Made by a program: the position numbers and the translations under genes
Part shown: positions 44,289 through 54,380 of the stretch, one piece after another
Layout of the letters: each line of letters starts with the position of its first letter
Numbering within the stretch: the first letter of the stretch is position 1
Origin: Deinococcus aetherius
GTDB lineage: Bacteria; Deinococcota; Deinococci; Deinococcales; Deinococcaceae
Length of the DNA stretch: 64,000 bases
NCBI RefSeq assembly: GCF_025997855.1
Contig: NZ_AP026562.1
Coordinates: forward strand, 62,001-126,000
Direction: 5' to 3'
Notes under the pieces: model-generated
Seen by the model: the letters and a program-made list of their open reading frames with translations, nothing else
What the model was told of the DNA's origin: nothing
The model's database searches: none

Positions 44289-46649
44289 TTACCCCGGGGC
44301 GTCCACGGGGCGGCGCTCCTCGCCCAGCCAGGCCGGGCGGCGGCGCTCGTGGGCGCGCCACCAGCGCTCGAACTCGGCGGGGGGCAGGGGCCGGGCGAGG
44401 AGGTAGCCCTGCACGAGGTCGCAGCCCAGGGCGTGGACCCGCCCGAACTGCCAGGCCTCCTCGACGCCCTCGGCGACCACCGTGAGGCCCAGGCTGTGGG
44501 CGAGGCCCGCGACGGCCTGCACCACCCGCGCCGCGCCCGCCGGGTCGTGGCCCGCCTCGTCGAGGTCCCGCACGAAGCCCCGGTCCACCTTCAGGCTGGT
44601 GAGGGGCAGGCGGGAGAGGGAGGCGAGCGCCGACTGCCCGGTGCCGAAGTCGTCCACGGCGACCCGCACCCCCCGGTCCCCCAGCCGGGCGAGCTGGCGC
44701 GCCGCCACCGCCACGTTCCGCACCGCCAGCCGCTCGGTGATCTCCAGCTCCAGGGCCTCCGGGGGCAGGCCCGCCCCGCGCAGGGCGAGCAGGACGCGGT
44801 CGGGGAAGTCGGCCTGACCGAGCTGGGCGGGCGAGACGTTCACCGCCACCCGCAGCGTCAGGCCCCGGGCGCGCCACTCGGCCGCCTGGCGGCAGGCCTC
44901 GCGCAGCACCCACTCGCCCAGCGGGAGGATCAGCCCCAGGTCCTCGGCGACCGGGACGAAGCGGTCCGGGGGCACCTCGCCGAGCAGCGGGTGGGTCCAG
45001 CGCAGCAGGGCCTCGGCGGCCACGACCTCGCCGCGCGGACCGCACTGCGGCTGGTAGTGCAGCCTCAGCTCGCCGCGCTCCAGGGCGCCGGGGAGGCAGC
45101 GCCGGGTCTCCTGGCGGGCGCGGGCCTCGGCGCCCATCTCGGGGGTGAAGAGCTGCACCCCGTTCTTGCCGCGCAGCTTGACGTGGTACATGGCGTCGTC
45201 GGCGCGGCGCAGGAGTTCCCCCGCGCCCTGCGCGTCGTCGGGCCACACGCTCACGCCCACCGAGGCGCCCACGCTCACCCCCGCGCCCGGCAGCGCCAGG
45301 GGGGCGGTCAGGGCGTCCAGCAGCCCCCGCCCCACCGCCAGGGCCGCCCCCGCGTCCAGCCCCGGCAGCACGACCGCGAACTCGTCGCCGCTCAGGCGGG
45401 CCACCCCGGCCCCGGCGGGGGCGTGATCCCGCAGGCGGGCGGCGATCTCACGCAGGGCGGCGTCCCCGGCCGGGTGCCCCAGGGTGTCGTTGATGTGTTT
45501 GAAGCCGTCGAGGTCCACGAACAGCAGGGCCACCCGCCCCCCCGCCTCCCGCGCCCGGCGCACGGCCTCCTCCAGGCGGGCGGTCAGGGCGCGGCGGTTG
45601 GGCAACCCGGTCAGGGGGTCGTGGTGGGCGAGGTGTTCGAGCTGCGCCTCGCGGGTGCTCAGCGCGCGGTGCAGCCGGGCGTTGTCGGCGAACATCACGA
45701 TCTGGCGCGCCATCACGAGCAGGGTGACGAGGGCGGTGCCCCACAGCACACCGGTCACCGCGAGCGTCTGCCGCCCGAAGAGGCTCAGCAGCAGCACGAA
45801 GGAGGCGAGCAGCGCCAGGTAGGGGGCGAGCAGGGTGAGGTTGACCTGGAGCGCCGGGGCGCGGCGGGGGGCGTCCGGCCGGGCGCGGGCCGCGAGGACG
45901 GCGGCGAAGCCCTCGACCACGAAGCTCCAGGCCCACAGCGCGTCCACCGGGTGGCCCGTCACGTAGGCGTCCGCCTGCGTCAGGTACACGAAGAGGTAGT
46001 CGCCGACGATGTTCAGCCCCAGCCCGAGGGCGAAAAGCACCTCGTGGGCGCGCAGGCGCTGGTGGCGGAACACGGCCAGGAGCAGCAGGCTGAGCAGGAA
46101 GAGGTCGAAGACCGGGTAGGCGAGCGACACCAGCCGCGAGACGAGGGACTCGCCCGTGTCCCCCGCGATTCCGGCGAGGAACAGGTGCCAGGAAAAGACG
46201 CTGACGGCCCCCACCACGATCAGGCTGTCGAGGGCCAGCCGGGCGGCGGCGAGGCCGCGCAGCGGCAGTCGGGCGAGCGCCAGGAAGGCTGCCCCCTGGA
46301 GCAGGTAGGCCACGAAGTACAGGCCGTCCGCGAAGGAGGGAAAGGGCGGCACCTTCACGATGAGTTCGAGGTAGGCCCAGGAGCCCTCCGCGAGGAAGCG
46401 CACGAGCGCGTGGGCGAGCAGCCACGCGAGGGCCAGACGCGACGCCCCCCGGCTGCGGGCGAAGAGCTGCCCGACCACCGCGAGAAACAGCCCCACGACG
46501 AGCAGGTAGTGGAGGTCCGAGTACCAGTCGCGCCACCCGGCCCCGCCCCAGCCGCGAACCAGCCACGCGCTGTGGAGCACGGCGGCCAGCACCAGCAGGG
46601 TCGACAGGGCCAGAGTGGGGCGCGCCTCGCGGGGCAGGGAGGGGACCAT
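44289..46649 (-). CDS. Membrane-bound GGDEF-EAL c-di-GMP signalling protein
   Basis: A 786-aa protein. About eight hydrophobic segments in the first 320 residues form an uncharacterised membrane sensor. A GGDEF domain follows ([30 protein letters not shown], signature LSGDEFAVV). The EAL domain has [32 protein letters not shown] and VVAEGVE. The SGDEF variant keeps the catalytic GDEF core and the EAL residues look complete, so both synthesis and breakdown of c-di-GMP are possible. ATG 46649 is used; an upstream GTG (46670) in frame is the alternative. Confidence 0.9.
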   Translation of the reverse strand: MVPSLPREARPTLALSTLLVLAAVLHSAWLVRGWGGAGWRDWYSDLHYLLVVGLFLAVVGQLFARSRGASRLALAWLLAHALVRFLAEGSWAYLELIVKVPPFPSFADGLYFVAYLLQGAAFLALARLPLRGLAAARLALDSLIVVGAVSVFSWHLFLAGIAGDTGESLVSRLVSLAYPVFDLFLLSLLLLAVFRHQRLRAHEVLFALGLGLNIVGDYLFVYLTQADAYVTGHPVDALWAWSFVVEGFAAVLAARARPDAPRRAPALQVNLTLLAPYLALLASFVLLLSLFGRQTLAVTGVLWGTALVTLLVMARQIVMFADNARLHRALSTREAQLEHLAHHDPLTGLPNRRALTARLEEAVRRAREAGGRVALLFVDLDGFKHINDTLGHPAGDAALREIAARLRDHAPAGAGVARLSGDEFAVVLPGLDAGAALAVGRGLLDALTAPLALPGAGVSVGASVGVSVWPDDAQGAGELLRRADDAMYHVKLRGKNGVQLFTPEMGAEARARQETRRCLPGALERGELRLHYQPQCGPRGEVVAAEALLRWTHPLLGEVPPDRFVPVAEDLGLILPLGEWVLREACRQAAEWRARGLTLRVAVNVSPAQLGQADFPDRVLLALRGAGLPPEALELEITERLAVRNVAVAARQLARLGDRGVRVAVDDFGTGQSALASLSRLPLTSLKVDRGFVRDLDEAGHDPAGAARVVQAVAGLAHSLGLTVVAEGVEEAWQFGRVHALGCDLVQGYLLARPLPPAEFERWWRAHERRRPAWLGEERRPVDAPG

Positions 46650-46739
46650 CAACGCCCCACTGTGCGCCACCGGGTGTGACAGGCTTCTGACGGGAGGAGG
46701 ACCTTTCCCTCCAGTGAAGGAGGCGCGGGGCCCGCCGCC

Positions 46740-49013
46740 TCACCCCGCCGGGGCGCTCAAACGGGTCGGCGTGTCCTGCGGCCGGGGGGTGGGGCGGGCC
46801 GCGAGGTAGCCCTGGACGCGGTCGCACCCCGCCGCCCGCGCGGCGGCGAGCTGGGCCGGGGTTTCGACGCCCTCGGCGACGACCTCGAGCCGCAGCTCGT
46901 GGGCGAGGGCGCGAACCGCGCCGACCACCCGCGCGGCCGAATCCGAGGTGGTGAGCGCCGCGACCAGGGCCCGGTCGAGCTTGAGGGTGTCGAAGGGCAG
47001 CCGCAGCAGCAGATTGAGGTTGGCGGCACCCGCCCCGAAGTCGTCGAGGGCGAGCCGGACCCCCAGGTCGCGCAGGGCGCCGAACTGCCGGGCCGCCGCA
47101 CCCAGGTCGCGCACGACGACCCGCTCGGTGAGTTCGAGTTCGAGGCTCCCGGGGTCGAGGTGGTGGCGGGCGAGGGCCGACTGCACGGCCGCCACGAAGC
47201 CCTCCTGGGCGAACTGCACCGGGGAGACGTTGACCGCCAGGCGCCCGAAGTCGCGCCCCTCGCGGCGCCACGCGGCCAGAACCCCGCAGGCCGCGTCGAG
47301 GACCCACGCCCCGACCGGCACGATCAACCCGGAGTCCTCGGCGGCGGCGATGAAGGTGGCGGGGGAGACGGGGGGGGCGCCGGGGGGCTGCCAGCGCAGC
47401 AGGGCCTCGAAGCCCACCCGCGCGCCGGTGCGCAGCTCGTACTGCGGCTGGTGGTGCAGGCTGAATTCCCCCCGCCCCAGGGCGGCGCGCAGGCCGTGCT
47501 CGATCAGGAGCCGCTCGCGCGCCCCCGCCTCCATCTCGGGGGCGAAGCGGCGCAGGGCGTTCTTGCCCGCGCGTTTGGCCTCGTACATCGCCAGGTCGGC
47601 GTGGTGCAGCAGGGTGGGGCCGTCGCCCCCGTCCTCGGGGCAGACGCTCACCCCGATGGAGGCCGTCACGCCCACCTCCCCCCCGCTCACCTGCAGGGAA
47701 CGCCCCAGCGCGTCCGCCAGGCGCCGCGCGAGGACCTCGGCCTCGTCGTGGGTGCGGGCACTCGGGGCGAGCACCGCGAACTCGTCGCCGCCGAGCCGGG
47801 CCACCAGGTCGCCGCCCGGCACGGCGCCGCGCAGGGCGTGGGCCACCCCCACGAGCAGGTCGTCCCCCGCCGCGTGCCCGAACGAGTCGTTCACGGCCTT
47901 GAAGCCGTCGAGGTCCACGAAGAGCACGGCGAAGGGGGGCCGTTCCCCCGCGCGGGCGCGGGCGGCGGCTTCCTTCAGGGCCTCGCCGAAGGCCGCGCGG
48001 TTCGCCAGCCCGGTGAGGGCGTCGTGGTGAGCGAGCCGGGCGAGGGCCTCGGCCTGGCGCCGGGCGTGTTCGGCCTCGCGCCGGGCCCAGGCCTCGCGCG
48101 TCTGGGCGGAGAGGACCCCGACGCGCTGGCGGGCCTCCTCGCTGAGCCTCGCGCGCTCGCAGGCGTGCTGCGCCTTGAGGTGGGCGAGGGCCGCTCCCGG
48201 GTCGCCCAGCGCCTCGTGCGCCTCCACCAGCGCCCCGTGCAGCTCCTCCACCAGGCGGGGCAGCCCCAGCTCCGCCGCGTCCCCGAGCGCGCCTTCGAGG
48301 GTTTTCCTGGCCTCCGGGAGGCGCCCCTCGCGGATGAGGAGCAGGCCGAGGCGCTGGCGCTGGCGGGCCTCGGCCTTGCGGTTGCCCGTCTCCCGCGCCC
48401 GGGCGAGGGCCGCCTCGTGCCGCGCGCGGGCCTGCCCCAGGTCCCCCCGGGCGAGGTGGGCGCGGCCGAGGTGGTCGAGGGCCACGGTCTCCACCATCGC
48501 GAAGCCCACGCGCCGCGCCCCCTCCACCCCGCGCTCCAGCCACGCCAGGGCCTCCTCCAGGCGGCCCTCCTCCAGGTAGGCCACCCCCAGCCCGGTGAGG
48601 GCGGAGGCTACCCCCTGGGGGTCGGAGATCGCCCGCGCCACGTCGAGGGCCTCCTGAAAGACGAGCCGCTGCGCCTCGTGGTCGCCGAGCGAGCCGTAGA
48701 GGTTGGCGAGGCCCGCCATCGGCCGGGGCAGCCCCGCGAGGTGGCCGAGTTCGCGCAGCAGGGCGACGCTCTGCTGCTGAAACCCCAGGGCCGCCGTGTA
48801 GTCGCCGAGGCCCGCGTGGACGTGCCCGAGGTGGCTCATGGCCTCCGCCTCGATGACGCGCTCGCCCGCCGCCCGCGCGGCCTCCAGCGCCTCAGTCGCG
48901 TACCGCAGGGTGGTCGCGTAGTCGGCCGTCTGAAAGGTCTCCCAGGCGCGGCGGTTGGCCTCGCGGGCGCGGTGGGCGGCGTCGGGGGAGGCGGGGGTGG
49001 GCGGGGAGGTCAC
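46740..49013 (-). CDS. TPR-GGDEF-EAL c-di-GMP signalling protein
   Basis: A 757-aa soluble protein. An N-terminal TPR array (about residues 20-300, repeats such as AMSHLGHVHAGLGDYTAALGFQQQSVAL) ends in a coiled coil. The GGDEF domain is complete ([44 protein letters not shown]). The EAL domain has HHQPQYELRTGARVGFEALLRW, ELELTERVVV, LDDFGAGAANLN and VVAEGVETPAQL. GTG 49013 chosen at the family-like start; the frame is open far upstream. The TPR input distinguishes it from the membrane-bound neighbour, with which it is probably co-transcribed. Confidence 0.9.
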   Translation of the reverse strand: MTSPPTPASPDAAHRAREANRRAWETFQTADYATTLRYATEALEAARAAGERVIEAEAMSHLGHVHAGLGDYTAALGFQQQSVALLRELGHLAGLPRPMAGLANLYGSLGDHEAQRLVFQEALDVARAISDPQGVASALTGLGVAYLEEGRLEEALAWLERGVEGARRVGFAMVETVALDHLGRAHLARGDLGQARARHEAALARARETGNRKAEARQRQRLGLLLIREGRLPEARKTLEGALGDAAELGLPRLVEELHGALVEAHEALGDPGAALAHLKAQHACERARLSEEARQRVGVLSAQTREAWARREAEHARRQAEALARLAHHDALTGLANRAAFGEALKEAAARARAGERPPFAVLFVDLDGFKAVNDSFGHAAGDDLLVGVAHALRGAVPGGDLVARLGGDEFAVLAPSARTHDEAEVLARRLADALGRSLQVSGGEVGVTASIGVSVCPEDGGDGPTLLHHADLAMYEAKRAGKNALRRFAPEMEAGARERLLIEHGLRAALGRGEFSLHHQPQYELRTGARVGFEALLRWQPPGAPPVSPATFIAAAEDSGLIVPVGAWVLDAACGVLAAWRREGRDFGRLAVNVSPVQFAQEGFVAAVQSALARHHLDPGSLELELTERVVVRDLGAAARQFGALRDLGVRLALDDFGAGAANLNLLLRLPFDTLKLDRALVAALTTSDSAARVVGAVRALAHELRLEVVAEGVETPAQLAAARAAGCDRVQGYLAARPTPRPQDTPTRLSAPAG

Positions 49014-49349
49014 GCGCGGTCCCCACCGGCCGCCGGGGGGCGGTGCCCGGGGCGTCCCGCCGCGCCCGACCGGGAGGCGGGGCGGCGGGGGGCGCACTCG
49101 GGAACCTGGGCGCTCGGCGGCACCCCGGGACTGTAGGCCGGTGAGCCTCACAGGGCCCTTACGGCGGGACCTTAGAGGGGCGGGCCTCCCCCGGGGGCCG
49201 AGGTTCATGCGGGCCCGTTGTAAGAACACGGAAGGACGGGCCGCGCACGATGGAGGGATGGTGCCCTGGTTCCACCCGCCTCGCCTGTCCGCGCGCCGCC
49301 CGGCTGGGGCCGCTCCTCTCGCTGGCCGCCGCGCGCCGGGGGAGGGAGC
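49014..49349. other. Divergent region between the GGDEF-EAL and HD-GYP genes
   Basis: Very GC-rich. A short open frame (ATG 49207, or 49258 with CACGAT six nt before it) encodes MVPWFHPPRLSARRPAGAAPLAGRRAPGEGA from 49258. It ends in TGA overlapping the HD-GYP GTG, as at the histidine kinase. It could be a leader peptide or chance; composition is unhelpful. Confidence 0.35.
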
Positions 49350-50867
49350 GTGAGGGCCGGGGCGGGTGCGCCCCCGGAGGCGCCGGATGAGGCCGCTTCC
49401 GCCGGGTGGGGCGCGCTGCTCACCCGCTGGGCGGCGGCGTCGCGCACCCTGTCGGGCGCCGAGGCGGCGGAGGTGCCGCGCCGGCTCGGGGAGGACGCGG
49501 CCGGGCTGCTGGGGGCCACCCGGGCGGCCTACGTGTTCGGGCAGGAGGGGGAGGCCGCGCCGTGGGGGGAGGAGCGCGCGCTCGCGCTGGCCCGGCGCGC
49601 CCTGGAGACCGGCGAGGTTCAGGGGCTGCACCCGGCCTGGGGCGAGGCGCTGCTGGCGGCGCCGCTGCTCGACCCGGCCGGGGGGCACCTGGGGGCGGTG
49701 GTGGTCGCGCGCTCCCCGGCGCGGCCCTTCGGGGAGGCGGACGCGGCCCTGCTCGGCGCGCTGGCCTGCTCGGGGGCGGCGGCGCTGAGCCGCGCGCGGG
49801 CCGTTCAGGCCGCCCAGGACCGCGCCGAGGAGTTCCGGATGCTCGCCGAACTCTCGGGCGTCACCCTGGCGCACACCGAACCTGCCGCCGTCGCCCAGGC
49901 CAGCCTGGAGGCCTGCCGCACCTTCCTGGGCGCCGATCACGCCGCCTACTACGCCCCTGCCCGGCAGGTGAGCGCCGAGGTCGGCGAGGCGCCCGGCCCC
50001 TACCGGGCGATGTTGAGTGCCCAGCAGGCGCGGCGGGCTGCCGGCATGTCCTCCCGGGCCCGGCGGGGCGTGCAGGCCACCCACGCCTACCCGCAGGAAC
50101 CCGACGCGCGGCCGGACCTCGTCGCGGCGGGCGTGCGCGGGGTGGTGGTGGCCCCGGTGGTGCTCGCAGACGGGGAGGTCGAGGGCGTGGTGAATCTGGT
50201 GTGGTTCCGTGACCTCCCGGCGCTGCCCAGGGCGGCGCGGGCCCTGGCCGGTCGGGCCGCCGAACTGATCGCCCGGGCGGTCGAGCGCGAGGTCCACCTG
50301 CACGCGGTGGAGGCCACGCGCGAGGGGGCGCTGCTCGCGCTGGGGCTGGCCCTGGAGGCGCGCGACCTGGAGACGAGCGGGCATACCCGGCGGGTGGTGG
50401 CGCTGGCGACCCGGCTGGGCGCGGTGTTGGGGCTGCGCGGGGACGTGCTGGAGGAGCTGCGCCAGGGCGCGTACCTGCACGACCTCGGCAAGCTGGCGGT
50501 GCCCGACGCGGTGCTGCTCAAGCCGGGCCGCCTCACCGCCGAGGAGTGGGCCACCATGCAGACGCACGCGGCGCGGGGCTTTGACCTCGCGCGCCAGATG
50601 CCCACCCTGGGCGCGGAAACCCTGCGGGTGGTGCGCCACCACCACGAGCGCTGGGACGGCGCGGGCTACCCGGACGGCCTCGCGGGCGACCAGATCTCGC
50701 TGGGAGCGCGCATCTTCGCGGTCGTGGACGTGTACGACGCCCTGACGAGCGAGCGGCCCTACAAGCGGGCGTGGAGTCCCGGCGAGGCGCTGGGCGAACT
50801 GCGCGCCCAGGCCGGGCGGCACTTCGACCCGCAGGTCGTGGAGGCCTTTCTCTCGCTCCCGGCGTGA
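49350..50867 (+). CDS. HD-GYP domain phosphodiesterase with GAF-like sensor regions
   Basis: A 505-aa protein. Two GAF-like regions (about 20-160 and 165-320) precede a C-terminal HD-GYP domain. That domain has EARDLETSGHTRRVVALA, YLHDLGKLAVPDAVLLKPGRL (HD and GK), MQTHAARGFDLARQMP, VVRHHHERWDGAGYPDGLAGDQI (HHExxDGxGYP) and ARIFAVVDVYDALTSERPY. All metal residues are present, so c-di-GMP hydrolysis is expected. GTG 49350 follows GGAGGGAGC. Divergent from the two GGDEF-EAL genes. Confidence 0.92.
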   Translation: MRAGAGAPPEAPDEAASAGWGALLTRWAAASRTLSGAEAAEVPRRLGEDAAGLLGATRAAYVFGQEGEAAPWGEERALALARRALETGEVQGLHPAWGEALLAAPLLDPAGGHLGAVVVARSPARPFGEADAALLGALACSGAAALSRARAVQAAQDRAEEFRMLAELSGVTLAHTEPAAVAQASLEACRTFLGADHAAYYAPARQVSAEVGEAPGPYRAMLSAQQARRAAGMSSRARRGVQATHAYPQEPDARPDLVAAGVRGVVVAPVVLADGEVEGVVNLVWFRDLPALPRAARALAGRAAELIARAVEREVHLHAVEATREGALLALGLALEARDLETSGHTRRVVALATRLGAVLGLRGDVLEELRQGAYLHDLGKLAVPDAVLLKPGRLTAEEWATMQTHAARGFDLARQMPTLGAETLRVVRHHHERWDGAGYPDGLAGDQISLGARIFAVVDVYDALTSERPYKRAWSPGEALGELRAQAGRHFDPQVVEAFLSLPA

Positions 50868-50879
50868 CGGGCAGGAGCG

Positions 50880-51647
50880 TCAGGCCAGCGTCTTGCCCCC
50901 GTTCACGGCAAGGGTCTGCCCGGTGACGAAGCTCGCTCCCGGCGAGGCGAGGTACGCGACGAGCGCGGCGACCTCCTCCGGGGTGCCCGGCCGCCCGAGC
51001 GGGACACCCCGGGTGTACGCGGCGAGCGCCTCCGGGTTCGTACCCGCGTGGCGCTCGACCGGCACCCAGCCCGGCGCGACGAGGTTGACGGTGATCCCGT
51101 CGGGCCCGAGTTCCACCGCCCACGAGCGCGTCAGCCCCACCATCGCCGCCTTCGCCGCCACGTAGTGCCCGAACTCGGGGTTGCCGAGGTCCACCACCTC
51201 GCTCCCGATGTTGACCACCCGCCCCCCCAGGGCCCGCAGGTCGGGCAGGGCCGCCTGGAGCAGGAGCAGGGGGGCCTTGACGAAGAACTCCAGTTGCCCC
51301 AGGTGGTCGCGCCAGGTCTGCCGCTCGACCGGGATGGTGGGCTGCGGGCCAGTCGCGTTGTTCACCAGGACCGCGACCGGCCCGAGTTCGGCGCGCACCT
51401 GCGCCACGCCCCCCGCCACCGCCGCCTCGTCCGTCACGTCGAAGCGCAGGGCCCGCGCCCGGCCTCCCCCCGCCACGATCTCCTGAACGGTGCGCGCGGC
51501 CCCCGCGTCGTCGTGGGCATAATTCACGGCGACGGGCCAGCCGTCACGGGCGAGACGCAGGGCCATCGCCCGGCCGAGGCCGCGAGACGCGCCCGTCACC
51601 AGGGCGCAGCCTTTGGGGGTGGAGGTGGGGGTGGCAGAGTCGGCCAT
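50880..51647 (-). CDS. SDR family oxidoreductase (FabG-like)
   Basis: A 255-aa SDR with ALVTGASRGLGRAMALRLARDG, LVNNATGPQ, NIGSEVVDLG (Ser), the catalytic YVAAK (HYVAAKAAMVGLTRS) and SFVTGQTLAVNGGKTLA. ATG 51647 has CAGGAT six nt upstream on the minus strand (leaderless geometry). It converges on the HD-GYP gene with 12 nt between stops. Substrate unknown. Confidence 0.9.
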   Translation of the reverse strand: MADSATPTSTPKGCALVTGASRGLGRAMALRLARDGWPVAVNYAHDDAGAARTVQEIVAGGGRARALRFDVTDEAAVAGGVAQVRAELGPVAVLVNNATGPQPTIPVERQTWRDHLGQLEFFVKAPLLLLQAALPDLRALGGRVVNIGSEVVDLGNPEFGHYVAAKAAMVGLTRSWAVELGPDGITVNLVAPGWVPVERHAGTNPEALAAYTRGVPLGRPGTPEEVAALVAYLASPGASFVTGQTLAVNGGKTLA

Positions 51648-51785
51648 GGCCGTATCCTGCCACCCGGCCGGGCGAAAGGCGAACCCTACGTGACGTAATT
51701 CTGCCACAAAGTTTCGTTACCAGCGTAAAATAGATCGAGAGCGGCCCCCGATCTTCGACCCACGCGGCCCGACAAAGGACAGACC

Positions 51786-52661
51786 ATGACCAAGCTCAGC
51801 AAGAAAAAGGACACGCCCGCCGCCCCCCTGCACGAGGACGCCCTCGCCGCCTTCGCCGCGCTCGTGGCGACCGCCGAGGTGGAGAGCGACGTGCGCGCGC
51901 TGCGGGAGGGCGGGGCGGACGAGACCACCCTGAACGAGCAGCTCACCCGCGAGCTGGGGCTCGCCCACGACCGCTGGGGGCTGGGGCTGCTCCACCTGCG
52001 GCACGAGGCGCAGCTTGTGCGGGAGGGCGAGCGCCCCGACGTGGCGCTGCTCGTGGACGGCACGCCGCGCGCCCGCGTCTCGGAGGGGGCCCGCGCCCTG
52101 GCCGCCACCTACGCCGCCATGCAGGCCCTGGGGGCCGAGGGGCTGAGCGAGTGGGGCGTGCTGGAAGACGGGCACCGGGTCACCCTGCGCCCGGGACTCG
52201 GGCAAATTCGGGTGCTCGTCGAGGACGCCCGCGACTTCGAGACGCACTGGACGGCCGAGCGCGGCGGCGTGTGGACCCGCACCTGGCGCAAGGGCGACAC
52301 CCTGGGGGTGGAGGTCCACCGCCCCGCCTCGCCCGCCACGGCCCTTGCCGACGCGGCCTGGGACGTGATCGCCTCGATCAAGGACCGCAAGTTCCAGCGC
52401 GAACTCATGGAGCGGAGCAACAGCGTGGGGATGCTCGGAGCCCTGCTGGGGGCCCGGCACAGCAGCGCGGGAGACGCCCTCGCGCAGCTTCCCGAGGCGC
52501 ACTTCACGGTGAGTTCCGCCGTGATCCGCGAGACGGGGCGGGGCGCCCGCGACCCGGAGCGCTGGAAGGCCATGCTGCGCGAGGGCCAGGAGAGCCTCGA
52601 CGCCCTCCAACAGGCGGGTACGAAGCGCCTCGCGGCGGTCCTGAGCGGCGGGTTGCGGTAG
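51786..52661 (+). CDS. Conserved-looking protein of unknown function
   Basis: A 291-aa cytosolic protein with a lysine-rich start ([10 protein letters not shown]), an alpha-helical N-terminal third and a mixed middle ([29 protein letters not shown]). It ends in a charged helix-rich region ([26 protein letters not shown]). No known motif recognised. Codon use is typical for the genome and an SD (AAGGACAG) precedes the ATG, with TAAAAT at 51726-51731 as a -10 candidate. Likely a lineage-specific gene. Confidence 0.8.
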   Translation: MTKLSKKKDTPAAPLHEDALAAFAALVATAEVESDVRALREGGADETTLNEQLTRELGLAHDRWGLGLLHLRHEAQLVREGERPDVALLVDGTPRARVSEGARALAATYAAMQALGAEGLSEWGVLEDGHRVTLRPGLGQIRVLVEDARDFETHWTAERGGVWTRTWRKGDTLGVEVHRPASPATALADAAWDVIASIKDRKFQRELMERSNSVGMLGALLGARHSSAGDALAQLPEAHFTVSSAVIRETGRGARDPERWKAMLREGQESLDALQQAGTKRLAAVLSGGLR

Positions 52662-52734
52662 ACCCGCCGCGCGGGGCGCCCGCCTCCTTCCTGGCGTTCG
52701 GGGGGAGACGGGCGCCTCGCCCTACGATGGGGCG

Positions 52735-53769
52735 ATGAGTGCCGAACCCGCCCTCGACCACGCGGCGATCCTGCGCGTGCTGGGTTCGGCCTACGGGCTG
52801 GCCCCGCGCACACTGACCTTTATCCCTGGCGGCACGGCGCCCGCCTACCGCGCCGACGGGACGCACGGTCCCCTCTTCGTCAAGGTGCTGCCGAACACGG
52901 CGGCGGGGGCGGTCACGGCCGGGCGGGTCGCGGCGGAGGTGCCGCTGCTGCACGCCCTGCACCGGAGCGGCACCCTGACCCGCGTTCCCCGCCCCGTGCC
53001 CACCCTGGGCGGTGCCGACCTCACGGAGGTGGAGGGCCACCCGCTCGTCGCCTTCGGGTGGATCGGGGGAACCTCGCTGGGGGCGGGCTGGGAGGCGGCG
53101 CTCGGCGAACTCGCGCCCCTGCTCGGCCGCCTGCACGCCGGGACGGCGCGGGTCACGCGCGGGGTCTCCCGGCTGCCCGTCCCCCCGGAGGACTTCGGCC
53201 TTCCCTTCGAGGGCGGGCTGATGGAGGACCTGCGGTTCCTGCGAGACGTGCCCCGGGGGGTCCGGCCCGGGGTCCACGCCCTGCGGGGCCTCCTGCTGCC
53301 GCGCGAGGACGACCTGCGGCGGCTTCTTTCGCGGGCGCGGGCCTTCCAGGCGGCGGCCCGCGCCCGGCCCCCACCCTTCGTCCTGTGCCACACCGACGCG
53401 CACGGCGGGAACGTCATGCGGGACCCGGCGGGGGAGCTGTGGATCATCGACTGGGAGACGGCCCGGCTCGCGCCCCCCGAGCACGACCTGTGGATGTTGC
53501 ACGCCCGGCTGCCCGAGGTCCTGCCCGCCTACGAGGAGGCCGTGGGGCGGGGCGTGAGGCTGGACCCGGGTGTGCTGGGCCTCTACTTCTGCCGCCGGGT
53601 GCTGGAAGACCTCGCGTTCGACGTGGACCTGATCTTGCACCACAACACGCGCCCCGAGGAGGACGAGGCCAACCTCGCGGTCGTGGAGCGGTTCGTGCTG
53701 CCCGGCCTCGACCGGGTCGAGGACGATCTGGACGGGTTGAGGCGGGCCCTCGGGGCGCGCCGTCACTGA
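52735..53769 (+). CDS. Aminoglycoside phosphotransferase family protein
   Basis: A 344-aa kinase-fold protein. N-terminal lobe GTHGPLFVKVLPN (ATP-binding Lys), catalytic loop CHTDAHGGNVMRDPAGELWIIDWETARLAPPEHDL with the Brenner motif HxDxxxxN and the metal DWE. Family members phosphorylate aminoglycosides, choline, homoserine or sugars, so resistance cannot be claimed. TACGAT lies six nt before the ATG (leaderless). Confidence 0.88.
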   Translation: MSAEPALDHAAILRVLGSAYGLAPRTLTFIPGGTAPAYRADGTHGPLFVKVLPNTAAGAVTAGRVAAEVPLLHALHRSGTLTRVPRPVPTLGGADLTEVEGHPLVAFGWIGGTSLGAGWEAALGELAPLLGRLHAGTARVTRGVSRLPVPPEDFGLPFEGGLMEDLRFLRDVPRGVRPGVHALRGLLLPREDDLRRLLSRARAFQAAARARPPPFVLCHTDAHGGNVMRDPAGELWIIDWETARLAPPEHDLWMLHARLPEVLPAYEEAVGRGVRLDPGVLGLYFCRRVLEDLAFDVDLILHHNTRPEEDEANLAVVERFVLPGLDRVEDDLDGLRRALGARRH

Positions 53770-53790
53770 CCGCCGCGAGGAGGGGGGGGC

Positions 53791-54230
53791 TAAGGAAGCT
53801 GATAGGCAACGCAAAGTAAAATCTTCGCCCAGACGCCCTCAATCCCCTCTCTGTCAAACACTAAACGGGGTTGGTGCTGATCTTCGGCCCGTCGGGTGCG
53901 GAACTCCGAGAGCACCGTGTGGTCGAAGCCGGGATCAGCGAGGTCTAAGCCCTGGGCGTACTTCCAATCCAGGCGGCCCCGAACGGCGTCCGCAGCTTCA
54001 CGGTCGCTGAGCCCTTCGGGAAATTGAAACACCGTGATCAGCGCGAGTCGCCACGGTGACCAGGCGGGCTGACCGCGTCTCGGAAATAAGTGGGCCAGGT
54101 CGGTGTCCTGGTACAGCGCGCCGTAAGCATCGCGGAGCCACATGATGGCGTTCCCTTTAGGGAACGCGGCGCGGGCCACCCGTGTGGTGTCTTCGGGAAT
54201 CTCGCCGAGGGGTTCAGGACGCAGGCTCAT
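53791..54230 (-). pseudogene. Truncated IS1182/IS5-like transposase N-terminus fused to another element end
   Basis: From ATG 54230 it reads MSLRPEPLGEIPEDTTRVARAAFPKGNAIMWLRDAYGALYQDTDLAHLFPRRGQPAWSPWRLALITVFQFPEGLSDREAADAVRGRLDWKYA, the typical N-terminal part of IS1182-type transposases. After SEFRTRR it switches to EDQHQPRLVFDREGIEGVWAKILLCVAYQLP and stops. The DDE core is missing. The terminal CTAAGGAAGCTG also ends the ISL3 element at 5326. This is a recombination scar, not a working gene. Confidence 0.75.
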
Positions 54231-54380
54231 GGCCCGGTGTGCATCCCCCGCTGAATTCGCCACCAGTATCCTCAGGGCGAGGGTTGTTGGGGAAGGTGGC
54301 CTCGCGTGCCGGAGCGGGTCATGCCCGGTCAACACCACGGGTTATCTCCGGCTGTTCGCTCTTGGCCCAGGCTTCGCCGT

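Noticed and set aside
44274..46679. 801-aa plus-strand frame
   Set aside because: It is antisense to the membrane GGDEF-EAL gene and has no recognisable domain.
45448..48543. 1031-aa minus-strand frame spanning both GGDEF-EAL genes
   Set aside because: It is a +1 shadow made of Arg/Gly/Pro runs. The real frames carry intact GGDEF and EAL motifs.
51660..51730. Radiation/desiccation response motif upstream of the unknown 291-aa gene
   Set aside because: The AT-rich TACGTGACGTA patch does not match the known TTATGTCATTGACATAA-like palindrome.
52735..53769. Antibiotic resistance gene
   Set aside because: The aminoglycoside-phosphotransferase fold is shared by many metabolic kinases. Nothing here is specific to known resistance enzymes.
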